DNA of 64,000 nt from Bacteroidota bacterium (GTDB lineage: Bacteria > Bacteroidota > Bacteroidia > Chitinophagales > Chitinophagaceae). Position 1 is the stretch's first letter. Each line of letters begins with the position of its first letter. The notes below the pieces were generated by a model. The model had not been told where the DNA came from. It was given only the letters and a program-made list of their open reading frames with translations, and did not search any database. The stretch spans positions 21,411 through 85,410 of the forward strand of contig JAFDYG010000219.1 of the NCBI GenBank assembly GCA_018267545.1. Direction: 5' to 3'. Positions 52,988 to 60,779 of this stretch are shown here, piece by piece. Made by a program: the position numbers and the translations under genes.

Positions 52988-54214
52988 TTATTGTTGATTT
53001 AGTAGCTGGTCAACGGTACGGGCGATCATCCACTCTTCATCGGTAGGTATGGCGTATACTGCCGTTCGGCTCCCCTCGGCGGCAAGAACGATGGCATTCT
53101 GTCCATTGGCTTTTTGGTCCAGGTCGATGCCCAAATAGTCAAGACCGGCGCAGACCCGCGATCGTATGACGGGGCTTCGCTCTCCGATTCCACCCGTAAA
53201 GACCAGCGCATCCACACCACCAAGCACGGCGCTAAAGGCTCCAACGGCCTTCTTCACCTGGTAGCAAAAAAGTTCTACCGCCTCGGCCGCCCGCTCGTCG
53301 CTGCTCTCCCGATTCAGCAAGTCTTGCATGTCTCCACTGGTTGCCGAGACACCCAGCAAACCCGACTCGTGGTTGATCAGGCTGTTGAGCTGCTCCGGCG
53401 TCAACTGTTCTTTTTGCAGGAGGTACCAGATAACACCCGGGTCCAGATCGCCCGTGCGGGTTCCCATGACGATTCCCCCGGTAGGCGTAAAACCCATCGT
53501 CGTATCGACGCAGACCCCGTCTTTTATCGCGGCCAGGCTGGCGCCGCTGCCCAGGTGGGCGATGATCACGGAGCCTCGGGCCTTTACCGCATCGATACGC
53601 GTCAGCTCCTCCAGGATATAGGCATAGGACAACCCATGAAAGCCATATCGCTGTACGCCGGCCTCGTCGTATCGACGGGGGATGGGAAGCAGCTTCGCCA
53701 GCCGGGGCAGACCAGCGTGAAAAGCAGTATCGAAACAGGCTATCTGGGGAGTTTCTTTTGTTTTTTGGCGGAATAGTTCGATAAGATCGATTTCCCCGGG
53801 CAAGTGGTCGGGGTCATAGGCGACAATCGCCTTCAATTCGGTCAGCAAAGCGTCGTCGATTATAGCCGCATGCTTGTGCTGCAGCCCATGCACCACGCGA
53901 TGCCCGATCGCGGCCAGGGGCATGATCCCCTGCGTCTCCAGCCAGTCGAGCAGGAAAGAGGCGGCTTCTTTCGCGTCCTTTGCATTAACCGGCAGCTCCC
54001 CGTTCAAATGACCATTTCGGCCATTCGTTACGGGCGCCTCTTTTATTCTTCGCTTATAGGTATAAGTTAGTCTCGAACCTTCTTTTCCCACCCGGTCGAT
54101 CTTTCCCGACAGCAATTTGGACGGCAGCCGGTCCCGCTCCATCGTATACAGAGAGAACTTGATGCTGGACGAACCGCCATTGACAGCCAGAATATTTTTA
54201 TTTTCCGGATGCAT
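52988..54214 (-). CDS. ackA: Acetate kinase
   Basis: A 408-residue enzyme of the ASKHA superfamily. The start is [12 protein letters not shown] with Asn12; Arg106 in GHRVVHG and Asp162 in [11 protein letters not shown] are the expected catalytic residues; [11 protein letters not shown] and [15 protein letters not shown] line the nucleotide and phosphate sites, and [10 protein letters not shown] closes the second domain. An Asn-rich insertion ([17 protein letters not shown], about 64-80) is longer than in common acetate kinases. It converts acetyl phosphate and ADP to acetate and ATP and comes first in a two-gene operon with phosphoketolase. No phosphotransacetylase is adjacent, in keeping with supply of acetyl phosphate by the phosphoketolase. 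Confidence 0.95.
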   Translation of the reverse strand: MHPENKNILAVNGGSSSIKFSLYTMERDRLPSKLLSGKIDRVGKEGSRLTYTYKRRIKEAPVTNGRNGHLNGELPVNAKDAKEAASFLLDWLETQGIMPLAAIGHRVVHGLQHKHAAIIDDALLTELKAIVAYDPDHLPGEIDLIELFRQKTKETPQIACFDTAFHAGLPRLAKLLPIPRRYDEAGVQRYGFHGLSYAYILEELTRIDAVKARGSVIIAHLGSGASLAAIKDGVCVDTTMGFTPTGGIVMGTRTGDLDPGVIWYLLQKEQLTPEQLNSLINHESGLLGVSATSGDMQDLLNRESSDERAAEAVELFCYQVKKAVGAFSAVLGGVDALVFTGGIGERSPVIRSRVCAGLDYLGIDLDQKANGQNAIVLAAEGSRTAVYAIPTDEEWMIARTVDQLLNQQ

Positions 54215-54232
54215 AAGAATGATTTATCTTTT

Positions 54233-54254
54233 CGGTCTGTAAACGGTCTGCAAA
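54233..54254. repeat. Tandem 11-bp direct repeat in divergent promoter region
   Basis: CGGTCTGTAAA (54233-54243) is followed directly by CGGTCTGCAAA (54244-54254), one mismatch. The period is one helical turn. The gap separates the divergent ackA and haloperoxidase-like genes, so this could be a two-site operator for one or both. No regulator can be named. Confidence 0.35.
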
Positions 54255-54278
54255 ACGCAGGCCATAACCCATCGATAC

Positions 54279-55604
54279 ATGAAACGTTTTTTATTCATCG
54301 CTATCGTAGCGATTAGCTTCGCCGCATGCCAATCTCCCAATGACTACGAAAAGATTTTCAACGACCCCAGCCTCTACAGCAACACCGTTCACGAGTTGAA
54401 CACCGTAGTCATGGGCAATAACTTCGGTCCCATCGTCGCATCCCGCAATTATCTCTATTCCGCCATCGCCGGCTATGAAGTCATCGCCGGCGGATACCCC
54501 GATAGCTTCGCTTCCCTGGCTGGTCAGCTACACGGCCTGACAGCCGTACCCAAACCCACCCCGGGCGTAAAGGTCAACTTCCAGCTGGCGTCCCTGCTCG
54601 CCTATTGCAAGCTGGGACAGGCAGTTACTTTCCCCGAAGGAAGCATGCACGAATATGTCGATAGCCTCAAGAAAATGGCCAAAGACCACGGCATGCCCGG
54701 CGACGTCCTCGCTGCCTCCGTTGCCTACGCTGATACCGTAGGCAATGCCATCATGGCATGGAGTAAAAAAGACAACTACGCCAAGACCCGGGGGGCTACC
54801 GAATACATGGTGAACGATTCACCCGGCCGCTGGGTTCCCACGCCTCCCGCCTATGCACCGGCCATGGAGCCACACTGGCGCGAGATTAGATTTGTCGTGG
54901 TGGACAGCGTAAAAGAATTTATGCCGCCCCCTCCCTACCCCTTCAACATGACGGACAAAAAGTCGCCTTACTACCTGGAAGTAAAGAAGTCCAAGGATGT
55001 AGTCGACAGTCTTTCCGAGGAAGAAACCTGGATTGCCGACTTCTGGGACGACAACCCCTTCAAGCTAAACGTAAGTGGCCACTTAATGTTCGGCACAAAG
55101 AAATTTTCTCCTGCAGGCCACTGGATGAGCGTTACCGGCATTGCGGCCCAAAAAGCGGGTGTCGACTTCAACACCACCGTTACCGCCTATGCCAAAACGG
55201 CCGTGGCCCTTTTCGACGCCTTTATCGAGTGCTGGAATATCAAGTATACTTATAATACGCTGCGGCCTGAAACAGCCATCAACAAATACATCGACCCCAA
55301 CTGGCGTCCCCACCTGCAGACGCCTCCCTTCCCGGAATATACCTGCGGGCACTGTACCATCTCCGCCTCAGCGGCCGAAGCGCTGACCAGTATGTTTGGG
55401 GATAATTTTGCCTATACCGATACGACCGAGCTGGAATTCGGCATCAAAAGCCGGAGCTTCAAATCCTTCCGCGAGGCGGCAGTGGAAACCCGGAAGTCTC
55501 GTTTTTATGGCGGCATCCACTATGACTATTGCACGATCCTGAGCCATAAGATGGGCTCGCAGATCGGAGCGCTGGTGGCGGACCGGATAAAGATGAAGAA
55601 ATAA
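54279..55604 (+). CDS. Vanadium-haloperoxidase/PAP2-like lipoprotein
   Basis: A 441-residue lipoprotein: lipobox FAAC with Cys17. The catalytic half matches the vanadate/phosphate-binding site of the haloperoxidase and acid-phosphatase superfamily: Lys322 and Arg329-Pro330 in KYTYNTLRP; Gly357-His358 in EYTCGHCTIS; and Arg408 with His414 in RFYGGIHYD. Spacings Lys-x6-Arg and Arg-x5-His equal those of the fungal haloperoxidase. The Ser usually preceding Gly-His (SGH) is Cys356 here. Such enzymes oxidise halides with peroxide or act as phosphatases. The substitution and lipid anchor leave the activity open. It is divergent from ackA. Confidence 0.85.
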   Translation: MKRFLFIAIVAISFAACQSPNDYEKIFNDPSLYSNTVHELNTVVMGNNFGPIVASRNYLYSAIAGYEVIAGGYPDSFASLAGQLHGLTAVPKPTPGVKVNFQLASLLAYCKLGQAVTFPEGSMHEYVDSLKKMAKDHGMPGDVLAASVAYADTVGNAIMAWSKKDNYAKTRGATEYMVNDSPGRWVPTPPAYAPAMEPHWREIRFVVVDSVKEFMPPPPYPFNMTDKKSPYYLEVKKSKDVVDSLSEEETWIADFWDDNPFKLNVSGHLMFGTKKFSPAGHWMSVTGIAAQKAGVDFNTTVTAYAKTAVALFDAFIECWNIKYTYNTLRPETAINKYIDPNWRPHLQTPPFPEYTCGHCTISASAAEALTSMFGDNFAYTDTTELEFGIKSRSFKSFREAAVETRKSRFYGGIHYDYCTILSHKMGSQIGALVADRIKMKK

Positions 55605-55626
55605 GCGGCGCGCCATGGGCGCCCCT

Positions 55627-56343
55627 CTATCGCTTCAGGAACTTGCCATGGAGCAGCTTGTGCATAATCTCTTCCCTGTTAGCTCTGCTAACAGGAATCG
55701 TATTCGTCCCAATCACGATATCATTGCCTGCAATCCCATCCACCTTGCTCAGCTGGATGATATAAGACTTATGCACTTTGAGGAATCGATTGGCGGGTAG
55801 ATTGTCTTCGATGCTCTTGAAGGTAAGATAGGTGATGTATTTTTTGTCCCTGGTATGAATAGCGACATAATTCTGCAGGGCTTCCGCAAATAAAATCTCT
55901 TCGTAAAGGATCTTTTTCAGCATCGTCCCCGTCTTGATAAAGATGTGATCGACTTCCTCTGCGGCGGGCGCAGCGGGCTGATGCACGGCATAGTATTGCT
56001 TGGCCTTCTCTACGGCCTTTAAAAAACGCTGAAACGAAATCGGCTTCAGGAGATAGTCCAGGACGTCCAGCTCGAAACCCTCCAGGGCATATTGCGGATA
56101 AGCCGTTGTCAGGATGACGGGAGGGGGATTTTTCAGGTTCTTCAGAAAGTCGAGCCCCGTCAGCTTCGGCATCTGTATATCCAGGAAGACGAGCTGCACC
56201 GTAGAAAGATCTACCTGCTCCATCACCTTTAAAGGCGTATCGAACTCTCCGACAAGACGCAGGTAGTCGACGTCCCCGATATACTCGCGGACGCCCTTGC
56301 GGGCAAGCGGCTCGTCGTCGATAATGATACAGCTAAGGCTCAT
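55627..56343 (-). CDS. LytTR-family response regulator
   Basis: A 238-residue regulator. The receiver has IDDEP (8-12), phosphoacceptor Asp55 in LVFLDIQMPK, and LLKPISFQRFL with the conserved Lys. The LytTR domain starts near residue 135 with IFIKTGTMLKKILYEEILFAE and has FLKVHKSYIIQLSKVDGI and IPVSRANREEI, the family's recognition strands. It overlaps its kinase by 4 bases (ATGA). It is third in the run of small secreted protein, kinase and regulator, and its 3' end faces the haloperoxidase-like gene. Confidence 0.93.
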   Translation of the reverse strand: MSLSCIIIDDEPLARKGVREYIGDVDYLRLVGEFDTPLKVMEQVDLSTVQLVFLDIQMPKLTGLDFLKNLKNPPPVILTTAYPQYALEGFELDVLDYLLKPISFQRFLKAVEKAKQYYAVHQPAAPAAEEVDHIFIKTGTMLKKILYEEILFAEALQNYVAIHTRDKKYITYLTFKSIEDNLPANRFLKVHKSYIIQLSKVDGIAGNDIVIGTNTIPVSRANREEIMHKLLHGKFLKR

Positions 56344-57401
56344 ATCTCCAATTTAAGAAATATATCGAACCGGTCGGAGAATTTGTCGATGACAAGGGTG
56401 TGTTTACCCGGATAAAGGAGCTCCAGCCGCCGCTGAACATTAGGCAGGCCAATGCCCCCGGGATTTGCCCCCGCGCCACTGGCTCCTTCCTCACCCTTTT
56501 CTTCCCGCGTATTGCTGACCCATAAGTTCAGGGACCCATTTTCGCGTTCGAGACGAATCGACACGTCATTACTCCGCTCAGAAAAATGAGACAAGTGTTT
56601 AAACGCATTTTCTACAAAAGGAATCAGCAAAAGCGGAGCAATCTGAAAGCCGTTTAGCTCCGGGGACAATTGCAGATCGATCCTACAATTCTCATCCCTG
56701 CGCAATCGCTGCAGGTCTATATAATCCTTTAGATAATCCACTTCCTTCTCGATCCCGATCTGGTTCACCCCGCACTCGTAGAGCTGGTACCGGAGCATAT
56801 CCGAGAACTTCTCCAGGCTGTCCCTCGCAGGTGCGTTCTGCCGGTCGATCAGAAAATAAACCGAGTTCAGGGAATTGAATACAAAATGCGGGTTGATCTG
56901 CGACTTGAGAAAATTGAGCTCGGCCGCCGCATTTTCCCGGGCCATCTCGGCCATTCGCTTCTGCGCCGAAGCATAATCCAGCAGGAGCTTGAACGCAGCC
57001 CCCGTGCTTACGAGCAGGATATGCGGGATGGTATTGTCGTAAAACCGCCCCTTAAAGTGATGCGTGATATCGAACAGTTCCGGGTGATGCACCAAATGAC
57101 CTTCGATAAAGATTTTCAGCCAGCTCGACGCCATGATGAACAAAAGCCAGACTACACCAAACAGCACGTATTTCTTCTTATACAGGAGCTTTGGAATCAA
57201 CACATAGTTAGTGACATACACCATAAAGGCCAGGTCGGCGACCTTGAGGAGGGTCACCTTAAAGGCCAGCCAGCCGCTCGAATAATCTTCATAGCGAAAG
57301 AAATACCACAGCCCGAGCAAAGCCGCCCAAAACAACAGATGGTGAAGCTTCCAACGGAATATGGTATTTCCCTGCAACATTTGGTCCTTAAAAATAGGCA
57401 T
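56340..57401 (-). CDS. LytS-type sensor histidine kinase
   Basis: A 353-residue membrane kinase with four hydrophobic segments (about 19-36, 46-68, 78-96, 124-146), then the dimerisation motif SQINPHFVFNSLNSVYFLI and an intact ATPase domain: LLIPFVENAFKHLSHFSERS and GGIGLPNVQRRLELLYPGKHT. The cognate LytTR regulator overlaps by 4 bases. Two bases upstream ends a small secreted protein gene on the same strand, possibly a periplasmic sensor component, as all three are probably one transcript. No ligand domain is recognised. Confidence 0.92.
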   Translation of the reverse strand: MPIFKDQMLQGNTIFRWKLHHLLFWAALLGLWYFFRYEDYSSGWLAFKVTLLKVADLAFMVYVTNYVLIPKLLYKKKYVLFGVVWLLFIMASSWLKIFIEGHLVHHPELFDITHHFKGRFYDNTIPHILLVSTGAAFKLLLDYASAQKRMAEMARENAAAELNFLKSQINPHFVFNSLNSVYFLIDRQNAPARDSLEKFSDMLRYQLYECGVNQIGIEKEVDYLKDYIDLQRLRRDENCRIDLQLSPELNGFQIAPLLLIPFVENAFKHLSHFSERSNDVSIRLERENGSLNLWVSNTREEKGEEGASGAGANPGGIGLPNVQRRLELLYPGKHTLVIDKFSDRFDIFLKLEI

Positions 57402-57403
57402 TC

Positions 57404-57862
57404 TTAAACAATCGGCCTGGCAGCCTTCCCGACCTTAGTCAACAATCTGCCCGCAGGCAGCTGTTGGGATGAATAATACATAGATAATCCGCGACCCCTG
57501 GCTTGTAACGCCAATATTTCCTTTACGGGGATTTCCATTCCGTTATCCTTGGCTCCCGCCGCTGCGTCGGCAAACTTCCATTCCTTTAATACGGTTCCAT
57601 GCTCGTCCCTGATGGTGATGGTCCGGTCCTTCCCTATCGTGCCACAATGGCTGTAGTAAGCGACCAGCTTGTCATTGCTATTGGCTTCGCTCAGGGGTAA
57701 GCCCGCCAGGTCCAGCGGCTTCGCCGCATAGACATACTGTTCGAGCACCTGCTTGCCATTCAGGAAAATACGATAGACGTCGCCGCCGGCCATCAGTGGC
57801 TTTGCCAGCACGATCAGCCCGAGAATCGACATGATCAGCCCTTTTTGAAGTGCCTGTTTCAT
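57404..57862 (-). CDS. Small secreted protein of unknown function
   Basis: A 152-residue protein. ATG 57862 gives a signal peptide (ALQKGLIMSILGLIVLAKPLMAG). A longer frame opens at 57982 but adds a basic, non-signal-like 40 residues. The mature part is mixed alpha/beta, with GDVYRIFLNGKQVLEQYV and ITIRDEHGTVLKEWKFAD near the middle and VGKAARPIV at the end. The gene ends two bases before the LytS kinase start. I do not recognise the family; proximity to the kinase suggests it could be a periplasmic input or an accessory factor. Confidence 0.7.
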   Translation of the reverse strand: MKQALQKGLIMSILGLIVLAKPLMAGGDVYRIFLNGKQVLEQYVYAAKPLDLAGLPLSEANSNDKLVAYYSHCGTIGKDRTITIRDEHGTVLKEWKFADAAAGAKDNGMEIPVKEILALQARGRGLSMYYSSQQLPAGRLLTKVGKAARPIV

Positions 57863-57986
57863 AAAAAATGATTTTTTGGTGAAAGGATGGTACAAAGAGA
57901 AAAATTTTATGCGATGCTTTCCGGCATCTTTGACGAGCTGCATAAAACCCTTGACGTTTTGTAAGCGCCGGTGGCGGCACATTTCA

Positions 57987-58017
57987 TTTTTCTACTTTTA
58001 TACACTCGGTAACTTTG
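57987..58017 (+). promoter_or_regulatory. Promoter of the DUF1016 remnant (Bacteroidota type)
   Basis: TTTT (57987-57990), 19 bases, then TAACTTTG (58010-58017). The second element matches TAnnTTTG exactly and ends 18 bases before the ATG at 58036. Confidence 0.5.
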
Positions 58018-58035
58018 CTCTTCAATAGAAGCAGA

Positions 58036-59022
58036 ATGGAATTGCAACAACACTTCGAGCAGGTCCGGCGGCTCATCCGCCAGGGACAAAGCAAAGCTTT
58101 ACAGGCGGCAAATGCAGAACAGCTATCGGTTTACTGGCAGGTAGGAGCTTATCTATCCCACCAGCTGGAAACCAGAGAATGGGGTGATAAAGTCGTAGAC
58201 GAACTGGCCGCTTTTTTAAAAGAAAAAGAACCTTCCTTAAAAGGATTTGCCAGGCGTTCCTTGTACCGAATGAAAGAGTTCTATCAAACCTGGCATGCTT
58301 TGGACTGGGATTCCTTGCGGAAGGATGGCTCAATCAATTTTGAAAGGGTCGAAAACACAAAATCGAATGATAATCAATTAGATAAAATTGTGCCAACAGT
58401 GTTGACACAATTTAAAACTTTTCCTAATATCTTATCATCACTTTCATGGTCACATCATATTGAGATCTTGGGAAAAACGGGAAGCATGGAAGAAAAAGTC
58501 TTTTATCTACTGCTCAGCATAAAAGAAAAATATACATTCAGAGAATTACAACGACAAATAAGCGCCGGCTTATACGAACGACAAAAACTGAGCAATGCAC
58601 GCATTGCAGAAGACCGGCATCCAAACGCAGCCATAATCCCCCAGATTTTCAGAGACAAGTACATCTTCGAGTTTCTGGACCTTCCCGACCTCTATTCAGA
58701 AAACGACCTTCAAAAAGCCCTTGTAAAAAGATTAAAGCAGTTCCTGCTCGAAATCGGCAAAGACTAACCCGAATTCCTGGGTAAATTGAACTTTTACCTG
58801 GAAGCATTGGATAGAGAAGTTAAAAAGAAACACGAAAATCCATCCATCGGAGTCCTGCTCTGCACATCCAATGACAGGGAAGTCGTTGAGTTTGCGCTAA
58901 GCCGCAGCTTAAGCCCAACGCTCATTGCCGAATACGAGACAAAGCTCATAGACAAGAACCTCCTGAGACAGATGCTAAGAGAATGGGCCGAGAGCATAAC
59001 GGCCTCTACAGCCTCGGCCTAG
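58036..59022 (+). pseudogene. DUF1016/YhcG-type PDDEXK nuclease, catalytic core deleted
   Basis: Residues 1-243 match the DUF1016 N-domain (QHFEQVRRLIRQGQSKALQAANAEQLSVYWQVG ... KVVDELAAFLKEKEPSLKGFARRSLYRMKEFYQTW) and the linker up to FLLEIGKD. A TAA stop then appears, and the frame resumes with PEFLGKLNFYLEALDREVKKKHENPSIGVLLC, the stretch that in this family follows the nuclease core. The expected core between these points, about 45 residues with FIDLLFYHR and FELKIG-type catalytic residues, is absent. The frame is kept, so the junction fits an in-frame deletion that created TAA. Its base composition is more AT-rich than the surroundings. The 3' end overlaps the convergent esterase gene by 17 bases. 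Related proteins act in defence or DNA repair; this copy should be inactive as a nuclease. Confidence 0.82.
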
Positions 59023-60754
59023 GCGGCTTGTTCGGCGTCTCGAAGGGATTCGCTCCTCTTACACTCAGCTTCCGCCTATACACCTTGCTTCCGCTTGTCA
59101 CGTATAGCACATCGAAATTCTTCCCGCCAAAACACAAATTCGATGGCTGCCCCGATGGAACGGGCAGGATGGCGTTGACGCGCCCCAGCTGGTCCAGCAC
59201 CTGTATACCGATCCGGCTCGTCACAAACACCCGTCCTTCACGATCGCATTTCAATCCGTCGGGCCAGGCGTTCTCCTGGTTGTCCGGTACCTGCAGCCAG
59301 CCGTATCGCTGTTTGTTATAAAGAGTGCCATCCGGCCGGATGGAATAAACCCAAATCCAGTGGGATGCCGATTCAGCGGCATAGAGCTGTGTCTGGTCCG
59401 GTGTCAGACAGACTCCGTTGATAAATTTCAAGCCTGAATCCACCGCGACCTTCTCACCGCCCGGACGAATCAGGTAGATCTTGCTTGGCCGCTCCGTACC
59501 ATCCGGAGACGTCACGTATACATTCCCGTTACGGGTCACGACCAGATCGTTTCCCGAGATATCGGAAGCTACTACGGTAACCTTACCGGACGCGCCATAT
59601 CGCAGAACCTGTTTGGTTCCACCCGCCACTTCGTAGCGGTCGCCATCCGGCCCGAAGCAAGTGCCGCTGGCTTTTTTGGCGTCCGAGCTAAACAGCGTTG
59701 CTTTTCCGTCTGCGCCGACGCGATACGTTTTCGATGCCGGGATATCCTGATAAAAGACGTCTCCGTTGGCGCTCGCCGCCGAGCCTTCGGTAAAGCCATA
59801 GCCTTCTCCGACCAGCTCCCAGTCCTGGCCTGCAATCAAAATATCATGCAGGAACTGGTTGCTGGAATTTCCCTTCGCAACCGCCTTCGGCCAGTCCTTC
59901 CACAACCAGCGCATAACATCGGGAAACAACGCCGTCCCATGCGCTCCGCTGTGCTGTCCTTCTCCCCAGACGTGACGCACCTCATAGCCTGCAAAGACCA
60001 GCGCACGCTCCATCGTCTCGTTGGCTTTCCACCAGTCGCCGCCATAAATATTCAGGTCATTGGAACCATCCTGCAGGAAGACACGGATGGGCTTGGGTTC
60101 GTATTTGCGGATCAGCGTCGGATAACGGTCTCCGCCTCTCAGTCCTACATAGGTGCCGATGGCGCTGAAGACGCGGGAAAAAGCATCGGGCCGCTCCCAG
60201 GCTGCGGTAAAAGCGCAGATTGCTCCGCTGCTCGACCCGCCGATCGCCCGGTCATTGCCGCTGCGCGACAGGTGAATCGCGCGGCCGTCGGCGGCCTGGT
60301 GCTTCTCTACGTCGGGCAGGATCTCGTCCAGGATAAACCGGACATAATTATCCCCCAGTCCATCGTATTCGAAGCTGCGATTGAAACGATCCTGGGCAAG
60401 ATTGCTGTCCGCAGCTACCCGCCCGGGTGTGACAAAGACGCCGATAGTAACCGGCATCTCATGGCTATTGATGAGATTGTCGAAAACCGTAGGCGCCTTC
60501 CACTGGATACCGTCCTGGTTGACGTATAAACAGGCGGGATGGTCGGGCTTGTACTGGGCCGGGATATAGATCCAGTAGTCCCGAACTGTACCGGGGAAAA
60601 CAGAAGAGTGATCGAAGCTGCACTTGATCACTTCGCCTTTCGGTATTCCGGGATGTTCGACCGAGGCGGAGTCTACAGAATATTTTTCGACAGGAGTCTG
60701 GGCAGACAACAAACCCACCCAGCATATGGCGGCAATCGTAGTGAGGATTTTCAT
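59006..60754 (-). CDS. Esterase fused to SMP-30/gluconolactonase-like propeller
   Basis: A 582-residue exported protein. A signal peptide (1-18, LLSAQ) is followed by an esterase domain of the enterochelin-esterase/feruloyl-esterase type (about 40-290): Ser175 in GGSSSGA as nucleophile, an acidic residue near DGSNDLNIYGG, and His268 or His272 in GEGQHSGAHG. The C-terminal 290 residues are SMP-30/gluconolactonase-like: GYGFTEGSAASANGDVFYQD, CFGPDGDRYEVAGG, GNDLVVTRNGNVYVTSPDG, FINGVCLTPDQTQLYAAESA and VWPDGLKCD-type repeats. ATG 60754 was chosen because the upstream extension is Arg/Cys-rich. It follows the RND gene by 25 bases. Possibly cleaves an ester and then a lactone of a sugar acid; that is an inference. 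Confidence 0.85.
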   Translation of the reverse strand: MKILTTIAAICWVGLLSAQTPVEKYSVDSASVEHPGIPKGEVIKCSFDHSSVFPGTVRDYWIYIPAQYKPDHPACLYVNQDGIQWKAPTVFDNLINSHEMPVTIGVFVTPGRVAADSNLAQDRFNRSFEYDGLGDNYVRFILDEILPDVEKHQAADGRAIHLSRSGNDRAIGGSSSGAICAFTAAWERPDAFSRVFSAIGTYVGLRGGDRYPTLIRKYEPKPIRVFLQDGSNDLNIYGGDWWKANETMERALVFAGYEVRHVWGEGQHSGAHGTALFPDVMRWLWKDWPKAVAKGNSSNQFLHDILIAGQDWELVGEGYGFTEGSAASANGDVFYQDIPASKTYRVGADGKATLFSSDAKKASGTCFGPDGDRYEVAGGTKQVLRYGASGKVTVVASDISGNDLVVTRNGNVYVTSPDGTERPSKIYLIRPGGEKVAVDSGLKFINGVCLTPDQTQLYAAESASHWIWVYSIRPDGTLYNKQRYGWLQVPDNQENAWPDGLKCDREGRVFVTSRIGIQVLDQLGRVNAILPVPSGQPSNLCFGGKNFDVLYVTSGSKVYRRKLSVRGANPFETPNKPPRPRL

Positions 60755-60779
60755 AGGAGTAAAATAAAGGAAATTTCCC

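Noticed and set aside
55605-55626. GGCGC/GCGCC palindrome between the convergent haloperoxidase-like and regulator genes
   Set aside because: No T-run and short arms; may be chance in a GC-rich gap, so it was not listed as a terminator.
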